Assembly (NCBI GenBank): GCA_009176605.1 | Contig: SEYY01008360.1 | Span: forward strand, 1-64,000 | DNA: 64,000 bases | Source: Armadillidium nasatum | Lineage: Eukaryota > Arthropoda > Malacostraca > Isopoda > Armadillidiidae | Direction of reading: 5' to 3' | Shown: piece by piece, positions 37,541-56,519 of the stretch | How positions within the stretch are numbered: the stretch's first letter is position 1 | Layout: every line of letters starts with the position of its first letter | The notes under the pieces: model-generated | Database searches by the model: none | What the model was told of the DNA's origin: nothing | What the model saw: only the letters and a program-made list of their open reading frames with translations | Translations under genes and position numbers: made by a program

Positions 37541-37543
<3 letters not shown>
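36556..37543 (+). repeat. LTR-like block fused to the Ty3-type element
   Basis: Starts TGTGGTAGGGGACC and ends GTGCAATATATCTAACA. The final 45 bp (TTGGTTATATAAGGTTGTGC) resembles the end of the LTR at 62330-62390 (TTAGTCATATAGTGTTGCGC), so it is probably an LTR of a related element. It begins abruptly inside the integrase region of the preceding element and ends at a TA run. Internal direct repeat listed separately. No reading frame. Confidence 0.55.
37348..37443. repeat. 48-bp tandem repeat, two copies
   Basis: TCGTCCTTACGAAAAGGAGA and following bases occur twice with an exact 48-bp period (37348-37395, 37396-37443). It lies near the end of the LTR-like block, where transcription signals or leader sequence might be expected. 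Confidence 0.93.
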
Positions 37544-37619
<76 letters not shown>

Positions 37620-37636
37620 ATATATATATATATATA
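37544..37636. repeat. (TA)n target of the copia element
   Basis: TA run interrupted once by TAATTTATA; it ends directly at the copia 5' LTR. Confidence 0.97.
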
Positions 37637-38205
37637 TGTATATTTATAGGATGAGAAAAGAGAAGAAGAAGAAAGTAGAAGAAGAAGTAGAGAAGAGAAT
37701 CACTGGATTGGGTTTGGACGGTGTGAAGTAGAAGGAGATTAGATGTTGTTAAATATATTTCATGTATTATTTCTTTATTGCAGGTGTCTAGTTATAATAA
37801 ACAGGTTACGGTTAAAGGAAAGGGTCATAAATTCTCCCTTTAAGTTAATTATTAAGAAAGGTGAAATTAGTATTTTAATATTTAGAATTAAGTAAACATA
37901 TAGAGTTGAACAACTCTAAGAAAGAAAAGAATATTTTTAGTTAAGAGAAGAAAAGAAGAAGAAATTGCCTATACACTTCATATCGGTTAGCAAGGGTACC
38001 ATTTATCTTATTATAGTGTCTAGGGGTCTGTGTCCCTGAGCGCTTAGTGATATAGTTTCCCTGGGGGCTGTAGTGGGAGTTAGGTTACACTTGATTGTCC
38101 GGTAAATGAGGTGGTATAGGATCAAACAAAGAAGAAGGCGGTCTGGACAACAGTTTGCAGGTGAAAATTTTTTTTTTTTAACTCTGTAACACCCTAATTT
38201 TGTCA
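37637..38205 (+). repeat. copia 5' LTR (569 bp)
   Basis: Starts TGTATATTTATAGGATGAG and ends CCCTAATTTTGTCA. Differs from the 3' LTR at about three bases by eye and by one T in a homopolymer. Confidence 0.93.
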
Positions 38206-38206
38206 G

Positions 38207-38218
38207 TGGTAGCAGAGC
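38207..38218 (+). promoter_or_regulatory. copia primer-binding site, initiator tRNA-Met
   Basis: TGGTAGCAGAGC starts one base after the LTR and is complementary to the 3' end (GCTCTGCTA plus CCA) of the insect initiator methionine tRNA as I recall it. This is where minus-strand DNA synthesis would be primed. Confidence 0.82.
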
Positions 38219-41200
38219 GTAGTTGCGAAAGGGCAACATCATGGCGAAGAAAGATGGAAGTGAGGAGCAACTAAGACAGGAAAGTCAGGAGAGCAAAACA
38301 GTAATGAGAGGAAGGAGATATTGTCCAGAATTTCAAGGCTTACAGGGAGAAGATTATGACATGTGGAGAAAGAGAGTAATGTTGTGGTACAAGCTCGAAG
38401 GAAAGTTTTTGGAATATCCAGGAGGAGAAGTTATGCTTAGTTTGGGAGGAAAGGCATTCCAAAGTGTTTACAATGTAGAGTTAGAGGGGTTGGAAAAACA
38501 TGTAGCGGTGGAAAAAGTATTAGAGGTACTGGATAAGAGATTTGGAAAGGAGAAGAGTAGAGATAGATATGATAAGATTTTAGAATTTTTCAAGATAAGT
38601 AGGAGAATAAACGAATCCATAAGGGACTATGTTGCAAGATATGAGATGATTGAGGATAATTGTAAAAAGGCTGGAAAGGTAGACCTAGGAGAGGATATGA
38701 GATGTGTTCACTTGTTAGAAGGTGCAAATATAGGAGAAAACCAGAGACAAATGGTATTGGCATATTGTGGAAAAGGTGATTGGGTATTTGAGGAGTTTAA
38801 AAATGGACTACTCAACGTTTGTGAAGGAATAGGAAAGAAGGAATCAAAAGAATGGTTGTTGCAAGAACAGAACTTAGAAACTAGTAGGGGTGAGGAAAAA
38901 GAACAGAAAAGGTTAAATCCTAAAAATGCATATGGACAAGTTATGAAATGTATTGTTTGCAGATCTGAATACCATTTCGCAGCACAGTGCCCCATGAAAG
39001 GAAAATGGAGAAAACAGGAAGTAAGTGAAGGTAGAAGTGATCTGATAGGTCATAAAGAAAAAGAACAAAGAGGAATTGTATTGGGGGGTTTCGGAAGAGG
39101 AAGAGGAAGATTCTTTGAGAAAAGTAAACAAGAGGTAGGAAGTCAAAGAGCATTCATTGGGCAAAAAGAAGGAAAGGAAGAGTGGAACGAGTATGGGAAC
39201 ATATGGCCAATTGTTGATACAGGGTGTAGTGCCAACGTCATAGGGGAGAAGTGACTAGGCCATGTATTGGGTAGTATGTCTTGGAAGGAAAGAGAGGAGG
39301 TGAGGAAATCTATGGAAGTGATAGAGGGGAATTATGTTTTTGGGGAATCTAAATATAAAGCAGTTAAAAGAATTAGAATACCTTGTTCATTTTTTAGATG
39401 GGATTTTTATTTAATCACAGATGTGGTACAAGGGGATATACCGTGGTTGTTGGGGAGGGAATCATTAAGAAAAATGAGAGCATGCATTAACTTGAATAGC
39501 TATGAAATGACGATAGGAGTCTTTAAGAATGTAAGGGTTCCTCTACGAGTAGATGAAAGAGGTCATCTAAGGATTAGTCTAAGAAGGGGTATAAAGAAGG
39601 AAATATGGTGGGAGGGTAATGTGAAAAATAGTTTAGAAGATAAACAGGAAAGGAATAAAATACTAAAAAGACTGCATGTACAGTTCGGGCATCCTAGCAA
39701 AGAAAGATTAGGGGAATTGATTAAGGATGCATATAGAGATGAAATGGAAAATGAGACTCTGAGAGATATCAAGGAGGATATAGGGGAATTGAGTGATAAT
39801 TGTGAGGTATGTATAAGATATAAAAAAACTCCTAGCAGACCCACAGTTGGGTTGTCACTAGCAAAAAGATTTAATGAAACTGTAGCCATGGATTTAGGTG
39901 AACTGGAAGGAAATAAATTTTTGGTGATGTTGGATTTAGGAACAGGGTATTGTCAAGCAAGCTGGGTAAAGAATAAAGAGCCAAAGGAGATAGTAGGTAA
40001 GATTCTGGAAAGATGGATTAGTATATTTGGTGCCCCAGAAAGGATTATAAGCGACAATGGTCTTGAATTTCAGAATGAGGATATGAAACTGCTGTGTGAG
40101 AGATTTAGTATAAAGCAATTGGCAACAGCAGCTGAGAGTCCATGGAGTAATGGGAGGTGTGAAAAGATGGTGGGGCTGTTGAAGGATTCTATGAGAAAGA
40201 TGAAAGAAGAAGGGTGTAATAAGGAAACGTGTTTACTTTGGTCAGTTGGAGCTAAAAATTGGTTACTGGATAAAGGAGGATACACCCCTAATCAATTGGT
40301 ATTTGGTAGGAATGGAAAGTTGCCAAATAATACGGATTGAAGAAGAAAGAAGTATGGGGGTAGTTGGTAACGAAAGTGAACAATTAAGGGAGACAATAGA
40401 AGGAATACATAAGGCAAGAGAGGCTCATGTGAAACAGGAAGCAGAAGATAGGGTGAAGAGGGCTATGAAAGGTCAAATAAGAGAACATAAGTTAGAATTA
40501 GCTGAACCTGGAGAAGAGGTGTATTATAAAAGGGAGATAGATAATAATTGGAGAGGCCCTGCTAAAGTCATAGGTAGAGATGGGAAGACGGTGATAGTAA
40601 AACATGGAGGTACTTTGCGAGAAATTGCTAGAGTTCATATTACAAGGTTAGCGGGTATTGAACAGAAAGATGAGAAAGAGAGTGTTGTAGTAACGAATGA
40701 AGATGATACTGAAAAAGTGGATCTAATAGGGGATACACAAAAAACAAATGATATCATAGGTAATGAGGAAGACGAGTGGCAAGAAGTGGAATACTATAGA
40801 ATGCAGGAAGAGGAAGAAGAACAACATAGAGAGGAGGATGAACCAGATGAGGAAGCTGAGGAAAGAAGGGTGCCAAGAGTCAAGATTGGAAAAAGATATA
40901 AAGCTACTAAAAGAGAAAGTGGGGATAAAGTGAAGGTTAAAATACTCAGTAGAGCAGGGAAAGCTACAAGCAAGAAATGGAGTGATAGTTTTAATGTTCA
41001 GAATATTGAAAATGGAGAAGAGGGTTGGATCGACTTTAGAGACTTGACAGATGTAGAGGAAATTAGCGACCAAGAAGAGGTATGGCTAGGTAATAGTCAG
41101 CAAAGTGAAAGAGTTTTAAGTGCGAAAATTGTGTGAAATAGAGAACTGGGAAGAAAATGATGTTTTTAAAAGAGTAAAAGATAAAGGACAAAAGAGAATA

Positions 41201-42534
41201 TCCTTAAGATGGGTGATTACAGAGAAAATTCAGGATGGAGAGGAGAAATGTAAAGCAAGATTAGTTGCTAGGGGTTTTGAGGAGGAAGGAGAGGAGCTGG
41301 TAACTGGAGTCACCAACATGTTCAGGAGAGGTGTTGAGGATGTGCCTGACTATTATGAAAATGAAGGGATGGAAATGTAATTCAATTGATATTAAAACAG
41401 CTTATTTACAGGGAGACAGAATAAAAAGGAAGGTTTGGGTTATTCCTCCCAAAGAGGCTAAGGAGAAAGGACTATGGGAGTTAAAGAAGACAGTGTATGG
41501 GTTAAAAGATGCAGCAAGGGTATGGTTTGATAAAGTGGTAAAGATTATAACTGAGTTGGGGGTGTGAAGAGTAAGTTAGAACCAGCATTATTTGTTTGGA
41601 AAAAAGAAGGAAAAATGATAGGTATCATGTGCACTCATGTTGATGATTTTTGTTTTGGAGGCAACAAAGAGTTTTTTGAGAATATCATTACAGGCATTAA
41701 AAGCCGATTAAAGATAGGAACGGAGGAAGTGTCTGAATTTAAGTATATTGGGATAAATATAGAAGAAAGAGAGGAAGGCGTTTGGTTAGAACAGAACAAA
41801 TACATCGACGATATAAATATACCTGAAAGTAGAGATTTCTTTGGAAACAGAGAAATGGAAGGAAAAGAATTAACTCTATATAGATCATTGGTAGGTCAAA
41901 TGAATTGGATCAGCTGTCAGACAAGACCAGATCTATCTTATTATGTAAGTGAAAGGAGTAGGTACTTTCGTGGAGGTAAAGTAGAGGAAATGAGAAAGGT
42001 GATAAACATACTAAAAAGAGCAAAAAATATGAGAGTAGGTGTTTTGTTAGGTAAACTGAAAGACCAAGTAGAAATAGAAGTTTTTACAGATGCATCATAT
42101 GGGAACAGTATCGATGAAAGTCCCCAGATAGGCTATATAGTAGCATTGAAGGATAATGAAGGTAATAGAAGCCCGATTGTATGGAAATCGAAATGTGTCA
42201 GGAGAGTAGCAAGATCCACAATTGAGGCTGAAGCTATAGGTCTGATAGAAGGTATTGAGGCAGGTATTTTTTTGAAGTGAATGTTGGTTGGAAATGATGG
42301 GAGGCGATAGATTAAAAGTAAAGGTGTATACAGATAGCAAAACACTAAAAACTGCCATATACTCTGAAACTAAAGTATTAAGCAAAAACCTAAGGATAGA
42401 TTTGGCATGGATTAAATGGGTCTTAGAGATGGAAAAGATTGAAGGAGTAGAATGGGTAACTACAAAATGCCAAATAGCTGATGTATTTACGAAAGGTAGA
42501 GTTGATAGTAATTTGATTAAAGAGTATGTAGAAG

Positions 42535-42558
42535 GGAAGAGAGGAGGAGAGAGAAAGG
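42535..42558 (+). promoter_or_regulatory. copia polypurine tract
   Basis: Purine-only stretch GAAGAGAGGAGGAGAGAGAA-like, eight bases upstream of the 3' LTR; the expected plus-strand primer. Confidence 0.65.
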
Positions 42559-42566
42559 TATAAGAT

Positions 42567-43241
<675 letters not shown>

Positions 43242-43705
43242 CAGGCTTGGGTGTATGTACTGTACTTAAGTACAAGTACAAATACAGGAAAAATGGATTT
43301 CCCTTTAGTACAAGTAAATTTCAGGTATATATTTATTTTTTTATTATAAAATCGTAGTCATATAATTAACAAGTAAAATTATATTATTGAAATGCATTCC
43401 TAATTTCTGAATTGTTCAAAACAATATATTAATAATAAAATATACAATATTTTATTATTAATATATTATTATTATATTAATAATAAAAAATATAAAAGAT
43501 AAATTAATAGAATGGAAAACAAACCACCCTTACTGCCAAATTATAATAACGGTACCCTACATTCCCAATTTTGGTCAGTATAATAGCAGCAGATTATATC
43601 GAAAATTAGATCCTGATCAAGTACCTATAAAATACCCCAATCATATCAATAAGCTTTTTAATAAACAAATGAAGGGAATTATATATAAGTTTGAAGAATT
43701 TTTGT

Positions 43706-44946
43706 AATCTTTGATTCTATCGAATATTAAAATAGAATTGATATTGCTACAAATATGATATCTATGTCAAAATCCATCCATAATAAAAAGTAAATAGTGA
43801 ATACAAAATACTTGAAAATAACTATGCATTTACTAATTCTGTAAGCCTTTTTATTTCTTCATTCCCAAGTGTAAAAATTAAAAACAATTCTATTTATTGC
43901 TGCATTTCATTAAAGTTTTACCTAAGTTTTAAAATTCTTGTCAGTAAACTGGCATCTGTTGGGGTAAAGGACAATTCCTGCATTGTATTTCAATATTCAT
44001 GTGCTCCTGCGTTTGGTTTGCATCAGATTAGTTTTGCATTGAGGAAGCGACAAAATAGAAAAAATTTTTCCCCTTTGGTATAGAGTTTTCTAAATTTGCT
44101 CCCAGTATATTCTTTGATAATACAGTATCGATATTAGAAAGTTTTACAATTTTGAAAATGATCTATGATGTGCTAATAAGTATAAGGAAAACCCTAGAAT
44201 TACATTATCCTCTTCAGAGTACCAGTCCAACAAACCTGCCAAATGAAAATAATAATTTTTGTATGGATTTTTCTAGTCTGAATACCAGAACACTTTTATA
44301 TTTTGACTGCAACTTCAAGATGATACTTTAAGTCTTTAAACACATGAAATAATTAAGCTTGAGCCAGTTACATCCTCAAACGGTTCTAAGATTTTTGGAA
44401 TATTGTTAAGAATAATATTTAAGTCATAAGTTCAAAGATTCATAACCCCTTATAAATTGTTTAACTTTTCTTCTAAAATTTGCAAAATGGATTTGTTCAT
44501 TTCCAAACTGAAATGATTAGAACAACTAAATCAAATATTTTTTTCTCCTTCTAAAATGTCTAGAGATTTTGTCAAAATGCTTAAAAAATACCAATTTTGG
44601 AACTTTGACCAGTATTATATATATAATTTACCATGATTCTTTGAGACCATATTTTACAATTAACTGCAAAATAATGTGATTCAAATTTTTAAATATGTGC
44701 AAAATAGGTATATTCGGTTGTTAGTGCTTCAAGCAGCTCAGAATCGGTTTCAAAACTGTTGTCTAAATTATTACTCTCCAAGTCTGCTTCTTCATTTTCA
44801 ACATTAGTCATTTAAGGAAATTATGTAGAGAAAAAGCAAATATCATTTGTAGTAATATCAATTATATTTGAAATCTTTGATTCTATCGAAGATTACAAAT
44901 AGAATTGATATTGCTACAAATATGATATCTATGTCAAAATCCATCT
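43706..44946. repeat. direct repeat pair 1.17 kb apart
   Basis: A segment of roughly 75-90 bp (GAATTGATATTGCTACAAATATG core) occurs at about 43706-43793 and again at 44872-44946. The spacer is unrelated AT-rich sequence; probably an internal duplication of the degenerate element. Confidence 0.75.
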
Positions 44947-45088
44947 TGATATGCTAAAATTCATCCATAATTCTGCATGCACTGTGACGCCTAAGGAAAC
45001 GATTGCAACGTTAATACAACACTTAGAACATCTATTCAGTAAACTGTAACTTGTAAGTAAGATTTCATTTAAGCCCCTCATTTAAGAA

Positions 45089-45376
45089 AAGACAGACAGG
45101 GCAACAAGAATGATTTTTGGCTATGAGAGTGAGAGTTACGAATGTTCTCTATTGAAAGAAGATTTCTCAAAGTGAATATAATACAAATTTACAAAATATT
45201 TACATTTATTAGTAACACTGAGATCAATAAAATTTTTAAAGTAGACTAGAAGGAAGACCAGGGGGCATAAGGAAATTAAATTAAAATGCAATGACACCTT
45301 GATGTAAGAAAATATACATTCAGCATATAGTTATTTTTGGAATGGTTTGCCAGAGGAAGAAGTATATTTCCCTTGA
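45089..45376 (+). mobile_element. LINE RT C-terminal fragment (CR1/L2-like)
   Basis: The plus strand reads RATRMIFGYESESYE, then IYKIFTFISN, RKTRGHKEIKLKCN and FWNGLPEE in nearby frames. This is the order of the RT C-terminal domain of CR1/L2/Daphne-type LINEs (RATK...YE, IYKI, TRGH, WNSLPEEV). Short, shifted and lacking the RT core. Confidence 0.7.
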
Positions 45377-45911
45377 AACAAAAAACAATGTATATGAATA
45401 GTTTGGGCATCATATATCATGACTAAGCCTAATTGGTGGGATGGTAGTTATTAAAGTTAACCTGCTTGCAGTTAATATAACTATAGTCAAATAAAATGAT
45501 GTAAAAGTATAACTAGCATGTACCATAGCTGTAGCTGTAGTTTTAGCATTAGTGGCTGGAATGTTTAACAACTTTTACTAAAGTTATATGTTGGTGTTAA
45601 CAAACCTGTGTGTGCAGTTGCCTGTCATTGCATGTTTAGTTAGACATTTCCCATCGCATGTGACATTCAGTTCAATATTAGACAAATTATTTACATTAAT
45701 TTGACTGACACAGTCTCGACAGGCCTTTGACTCTTTTAACTGTTTCTATATTTCAAATGTTCTTATATTCTTATGAATGGGGCAGATACAGCTGTGAGAA
45801 ATGTTCTATGCGTTCCCCAGGTTTTTTAAATATCTGCCTTGAACAGGAAGCATTTATCCTGTAATAATTAATTTACTAGGTGTTTGCAAGCTGGTATCTG
45901 TTTGTCTTCAT

Positions 45912-45913
<2 letters not shown>

Positions 45914-45955
<42 letters not shown>
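45914..45955. repeat. (AAT)n microsatellite
   Basis: About 14 AAT units. Confidence 0.97.
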
Positions 45956-45958
<3 letters not shown>

Positions 45959-46195
45959 GTTTACCCAAATTCAAGAACTTTTTACAAAATCTTAGATATG
46001 ATGATGAAAACTAAATTTTCTCTTACGATAAATGTAATTTTTTAAGAGTTGTTCTTTGAATATATAACTTATATTTGGAAGTACTGGATTTTTTGAAAGT
46101 TTATTAGGCTCAAGTACAAGTACTTTTGGTTTTTGAAATCTCAAGTACAAGAACTCAATAATTTGAAAAGTACAAATACAAGTACTCCATATTAT

Positions 46196-48745
<2,550 letters not shown>

Positions 48746-50220
48746 TATGCTAGGTAAATATTTTCTTTTCCAGATTAAGTTCTTCAATCAACATAGATTT
48801 TCTTATTCTGAAACAAGACTTCACCATGACTACCCTCATGACAAACTGTGCCCTTCTGTCATGTTAACTGTATCAAAGTTTGCAAATTCATTCATAATAT
48901 GGGTGTCCAAGGCATTGTCTTTTTTTTTCAATATATCGAATGTAATTCTATTTTTACTTAATCAGGCCGCCAGCAATTTTAATTTCTTCAATTTGTATTC
49001 TTTTCACTCTTTTTCGTATTGATGTTCTGCATCTCTTCCAGCTACTTCTTGTTCTTCTCTTTCATTTTCCATTGGGTCTCTACTGTTCTAATAGCTGCTT
49101 CTAATTCTCCTTTTCCTTTTCTTTTCTTTTAAGGCTCAGCAACTGGTACAGTTTAGTTTTATCACGTTGTTTTACATTTTCCTTTAATGCCTTGGTTCTT
49201 TTATTTTTTTTTTTTTTTTAGTTACCTCTGTTGATTAACCAGAAGAAAGCTTTGTTTTTCTTTAAAAAAATTCTATATTCGTAAGAAAGTCTGTATGGTA
49301 GCTTCTCTGAAAATTGCGAATATAATTTATATATGTAAATCTATTGATCACTTACGATTCTACTCTGACAATTTTGAAGAGATTCTTAAAACCCTACTCT
49401 ATAGCCTAGGAAAGGAGGTTTCTAATCAGGGGAAGCGTCTCCCTGGGGTGTAGTGCTAAACTGTAAAAAAAAACAAAAACAAGACAAGCAAAATTCGGGC
49501 TAACGCCAATTTCTCGCAAATACGACGCATAAAAGGGAAAGGGACGTGACCTCAAACAACAATTTAACAAGGGAGCATGAACCTCAAAAGATTGAGAACC
49601 CCTGGTCTGGGAGATTCTTTCTCAAATCCATACTAGTGTTCGATAATGCATTTTATATTACTATTTTGCAAACAAAAGCACAGTGTTTCACTGAATGACT
49701 TCTTATTTTATCCAAGGAAGATAGACAACAACAACAATGATATCCATGGTTAAAGACAACAGACACATTTTAAAAATTACACCTTTATAGTTACTCTCTT
49801 TATGCAGATTGCAATTATTTTTTTATTTTCCACAAATAATTTTTGTATTATAAACTATAATTTATCAGTATACCTCTAATATTTTTAAAATTATTTATCC
49901 TATCAATATTTAGCAATTTACAGTTATTTAAACAAATCTAAAGTAAATAAAATATGAAACATTCACATTTACGTTGGGGGGAGTGATAGTAAAAAATCAC
50001 TTCATTTTGCAACTGATACTCAAATGTAATTATACTTTTATACAACTTTATTATTAATAATAATAATCTTTCAATCTTTATTAATTTTTTCAGTTACAAA
50101 TTTACATATACAAATATCGTGTAATTTACATGCTTTGATACTAAAACTGAAATGGGCTTCTGGGGAGACGAATTCGTCCTTTGAGCCCAATAATAATAAT
50201 AATAATAGTAAAAATAATAC
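48746..50220. other. intron sequence without recognisable genes
   Basis: AT-rich. Possible hAT-like ends face each other at 49434 (CAGGGGAAGCG) and 49611 (inverted CAGGGGTTCTCAA), about 175 bp apart, but flanking 8-mers do not match. Nothing else could be named. Confidence 0.4.
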
Positions 50221-50542
50221 CTGTAATTCTTCAATAAATTTTGGGACAAAATGTTGGGGAAAAGACCGGTTGTGAATAAAAACTAAATGTGGAAAAAAAT
50301 GTTGAATATCAGAAGTGTCAAAGGTACCACATCGGTTTATTCCATCACGATTGTTTCCAACACCTGAAGATGAATTGTGGGATGAAGACTGCGTTGGTTT
50401 CATCATCTGACACGTGTGCAGGAGCCTTATAAGATTAGGATGAAAAATGTAATCTTGAACCACAACCAAAACATGTGCAACACTCATAGCAAATGTAAGC
50501 AATTGCAAAGACTCAATCTCCAGCATATTTTCTGTTGAGCTA
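50221..50542 (-). CDS. SMG9: SMG9, internal exon (107 codons plus one base)
   Basis: SMG9 is a subunit of the SMG1 kinase complex; with SMG8 it binds and regulates SMG1, which phosphorylates UPF1 in cytoplasmic nonsense-mediated mRNA decay. Read on the minus strand, this exon matches the middle of metazoan SMG9 from memory: VAHVLVVVQD against human VCHVVIVVQD, QMMKPTQSSSHNSSSG against EMVKPSTPSPSHESSSSSG, and HLVFIHN against HLVFLQN. The acceptor is a pyrimidine-rich tract ending TTTTCAG; the donor is CAG followed by GTATTATT. The exon enters with one base completing a codon and ends in phase 0, which fits the next exon. It has an insert relative to human SMG9 after the serine-rich stretch (GVGNNRDG region). 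An open frame continues past the donor into an ATT repeat, but family homology stops at the donor. Upstream exons with the P-loop part are not in the window. Identification is from recalled sequence, not a search. Confidence 0.88.
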
Positions 50543-50552
50543 CTGAAAATAA

Positions 50553-50591
<39 letters not shown>

Positions 50592-51337
50592 AATAATAAT
50601 AATAATAATCTTTAATCTTAATTCATTTTTCAGTTACAGAATTTATAGAAAGAAAAATCGTATACTTTATATGTACTAAAACTGGAAAAATAATAATAAA
50701 AATAATACTAATTAATTATAATGGTATTACTAATGCTAATAATAATAATATCAATAAAATAATAATGACAATATTCAAAGTAATATTTATCATAATAATA
50801 ATAAAAAAAATATTTATGATATAGCTATACATGTAGCAATAATAGTAAATAACAAATATTGTAATGATCACTGCTACTACTACCATTAGTTTCATTTATT
50901 ATTTATAACAATAAAAAATAATACTGACAATATTAGAAATTAATAATAATAATAATGTTTCCGATAATAATAACTGACAGTACCTAACTTCTGACATGAA
51001 TTTAGTTGGAGGCAAGGTTGGCACAATTGAAAACAATTGGGTTGTCCCCAATTTTCTTTTTCAAAAAAGTCCACCTTGGGTAAAAGAACACTAGTTTTTT
51101 TTCTTTTATTAAATAAATAAAAAGTACATGAAGGCTATTAAATTAAAAGGTATTAATGTTCCACATTAAATTTCTTCAATTTAATCCTAAATAAAAACAG
51201 TTTAATTTTTTATTTCTACTGTAGTTAGTATAAAGTTCAGAATTTCTCTGGAGTTATTAAAAATCATGTATTTATAGTTTTTTTTCAACCTAAATTATAT
51301 ATCATACATACTAAAACAAATTTATTTAGTAGGTACT
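50543..51337. other. SMG9 intron upstream of the 107-codon exon
   Basis: Begins with an ATT/AAT microsatellite right behind the acceptor (50554-50610). The rest is AT-rich with scattered AATAAT runs; no exon was recognised. Confidence 0.5.
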
Positions 51338-51413
51338 GTGTGTGTGTGTGTGTGTGTGTGTTTTTGTGTGTGTTTTTGTGTGTGTGTGTGTGAGTGTGTG
51401 TGTGTATGTGTGT

Positions 51414-51488
<75 letters not shown>
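51338..51488. repeat. (GT)n microsatellite
   Basis: About 150 bp of GT with occasional TTTTT, A or C interruptions. The antisense gives His-Thr open frames with no meaning. Confidence 0.98.
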
Positions 51489-51490
<2 letters not shown>

Positions 51491-51589
51491 CGCTCGCGCG
51501 CATGCATTTGAGTGGGTTGGTGTATGCGTGTGGGTGATTCGGTTAATGTGGATTCATATGAATGAGTATTATAGACTATAATAATAATT

Positions 51590-54776
<3,187 letters not shown>

Positions 54777-54841
<65 letters not shown>

Positions 54842-54872
54842 TATATATTATATATATATATATATATTATAT
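54777..54872. repeat. (TA)n microsatellite with TTA interruptions
   Basis: TA run broken by TAATAT and TTATAT. Confidence 0.97.
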
Positions 54873-55500
54873 ATTTATTTTTCACCGCTCATGGGGCAGA
54901 GCCCTATTCAAGGAGGGAATGTCTTCATAATAAAAGAATAGGAAAAAAATCCTACAAGTCCCACCTAACTCAAGTTTCTCAGGTGAGCACAGACGTGGGA
55001 TTTAAAGTAATTGAGATTAAATTCAGCAGGAAATACAGAAGATGGGAGAATTCCACAAAACAGAAGTGCCTGGAAAGGAGGCACCACAGCGGACGAGCCT
55101 GGAGTTGCCTATGTACACACAAAATTCATGTGTAGACAATGCACCCCTTGTGCTACGAGGACGTCATAAAGGTGGAGGTATACGAATGGTCAGTTCCCTC
55201 AAGTATTTGCCGTTGTAGTACCCATAGAATAGAGACAAGGCACCAACTTCACATTACAAAGATAAAGAGTCAAGTGAATTAGTAAGAGCGGTACAGTTTA
55301 TAAGTTTATTAGCTTTTGACTCAACCCTATCCAAAAGACGGGTGAAACCTGAGCCACACCAGATATGAGAGCAGTACTCCATACAAGGGTGGATGAAACC
55401 CCTGTATAATTGAAGTAACTGAGAAGAAAAAAATGATTGATTTTCAGTGGTGAGAAGTAGAAAGGCTTGAAGCAATCCTTTATCATAAATTCTTAGTGAC
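54873..55500 (-). mobile_element. LINE B 3' fragment, inverted
   Basis: The antisense carries the LINE B tail (CTCCTTGAATAGGGCTCTGC at 54896-54915) and the RT C-terminus: QLLQLYRGFIHPCMEYCSHI near 55370-55420, WCGSGFTRLLDRVESKANKL near 55310-55370 and NCTALTNSLDSLSL near 55260-55300. 5'-truncated at about 55500. Confidence 0.82.
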
Positions 55501-55559
55501 TTAAAGATTACAAGCAGCTGAGTTAACCTCTGACTTCTTTTATAAAGAGTAACAAAAAC

Positions 55560-56235
55560 TTATGCTGACATTTTCTCAAATATGTGGAACAATTGCAGAT
55601 GCAATTAAAGAGTCACTGGAAAAAAGAAAGGAAGTTATCCTTAATAATGAAGTATTACTTCCTGCAATCTATATTGATTCTATGTACTGGATTATGCTGA
55701 ATGATGTACAGGCCAGTCAGAGAAAGCATTGATTAATGTAGCAATTTGAATGGAGCAATACTTCAAAATAATCAGCAACTCAAAAAGAAGGAAGGGAAAA
55801 CTGCCAAGCACTTAATATAATCAATGAACTTAATGTAAACCAACCTTCAACTTCATCACCCTCTTAAAGAGGATGATGAAGGATGAAACAGCTTTTGAAA
55901 AGTTCTTGATCTGAAAGCCAAATGCTGAGGGATTGAAGAAAAAATAGCAAACGAGGACTTCCTATAGTTAATATATAGTTAAATTTAAGCTTGATATTTC
56001 TCATGCTTTGTCTGTTATGGAGAAAATAGATTTATCATCAAAGCTAAATGCCTTAAAGGCGATTCCATATTACCCAAAAAAATTCAGAATGTTGCTTATA
56101 CAGTAACTTCAATGCCAACAACACAAGTGAATGTGGAACTAATATTTTCGGTCCTTCATTTAATTTGGTCAGATCAACAAGCCTCAATGAAAGATGATGA
56201 TCTTGAATACATTCTTAAAACAAACTCATTTTGAA
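55560..56235 (+). pseudogene. hAT transposase C-terminal half (ZBED type)
   Basis: The plus strand reads ADAIKESLEKRKEVILNN, LLPAIYIDSMYWIMLNDVQ (the AA-YLDPRY block of hAT transposases), then with stops and shifts YTVTSMPTTQVNVELIFSVL and SDQQASMKDDDLEYILKTNS. The last two are the hAT dimerisation domain (..VPSER.FS..., ...R..L....LE.L.F...). The N-terminal BED finger and catalytic region are not in this stretch. Several stops; inactive. Confidence 0.78.
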
Positions 56236-56384
56236 TAAAATATTGAAATTATTGTTTATTTCTTTTGATGAGTACATTTTGCTTTATAAATTTCATTGTA
56301 TTGATTAAAAAATAGGGCTTTGCATTGTGCGAGCAAAGTTGTGTCCAGCTCAAAACTATTATATAAGAATGAAGTCTTGAGTCT

Positions 56385-56510
56385 CATTCAATGTTGCTTA
56401 TACAGTAACTCCAATGCCAAAAACACAAGTGAGTGTGGAACTCCAATTTTCGGTCCTTCGTATAATTTGTTTCTTAAAACAAACCCATTTTGAATAAAAT
56501 ATTGAAAACC
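56385..56510 (+). pseudogene. second copy of the hAT dimerisation segment
   Basis: Repeats AATGTTGCTTATACAGTAAC of 56090 in direct orientation about 300 bp downstream, with changes such as AAAACACAAGTGAGTGTGG. The C-terminal AAACAAACCCATTTTGAAT also recurs. A tandem partial duplication. Confidence 0.82.
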
Positions 56511-56519
56511 TAACCAAAT

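Noticed and set aside
49434-49612. Small hAT element between facing CAGGGG ends
   Set aside because: The ends are not convincing inverted repeats and the flanking eight bases do not match.
51285-51581. His-Thr and Cys-Val repeat frames
   Set aside because: Product of the GT microsatellite, not coding.
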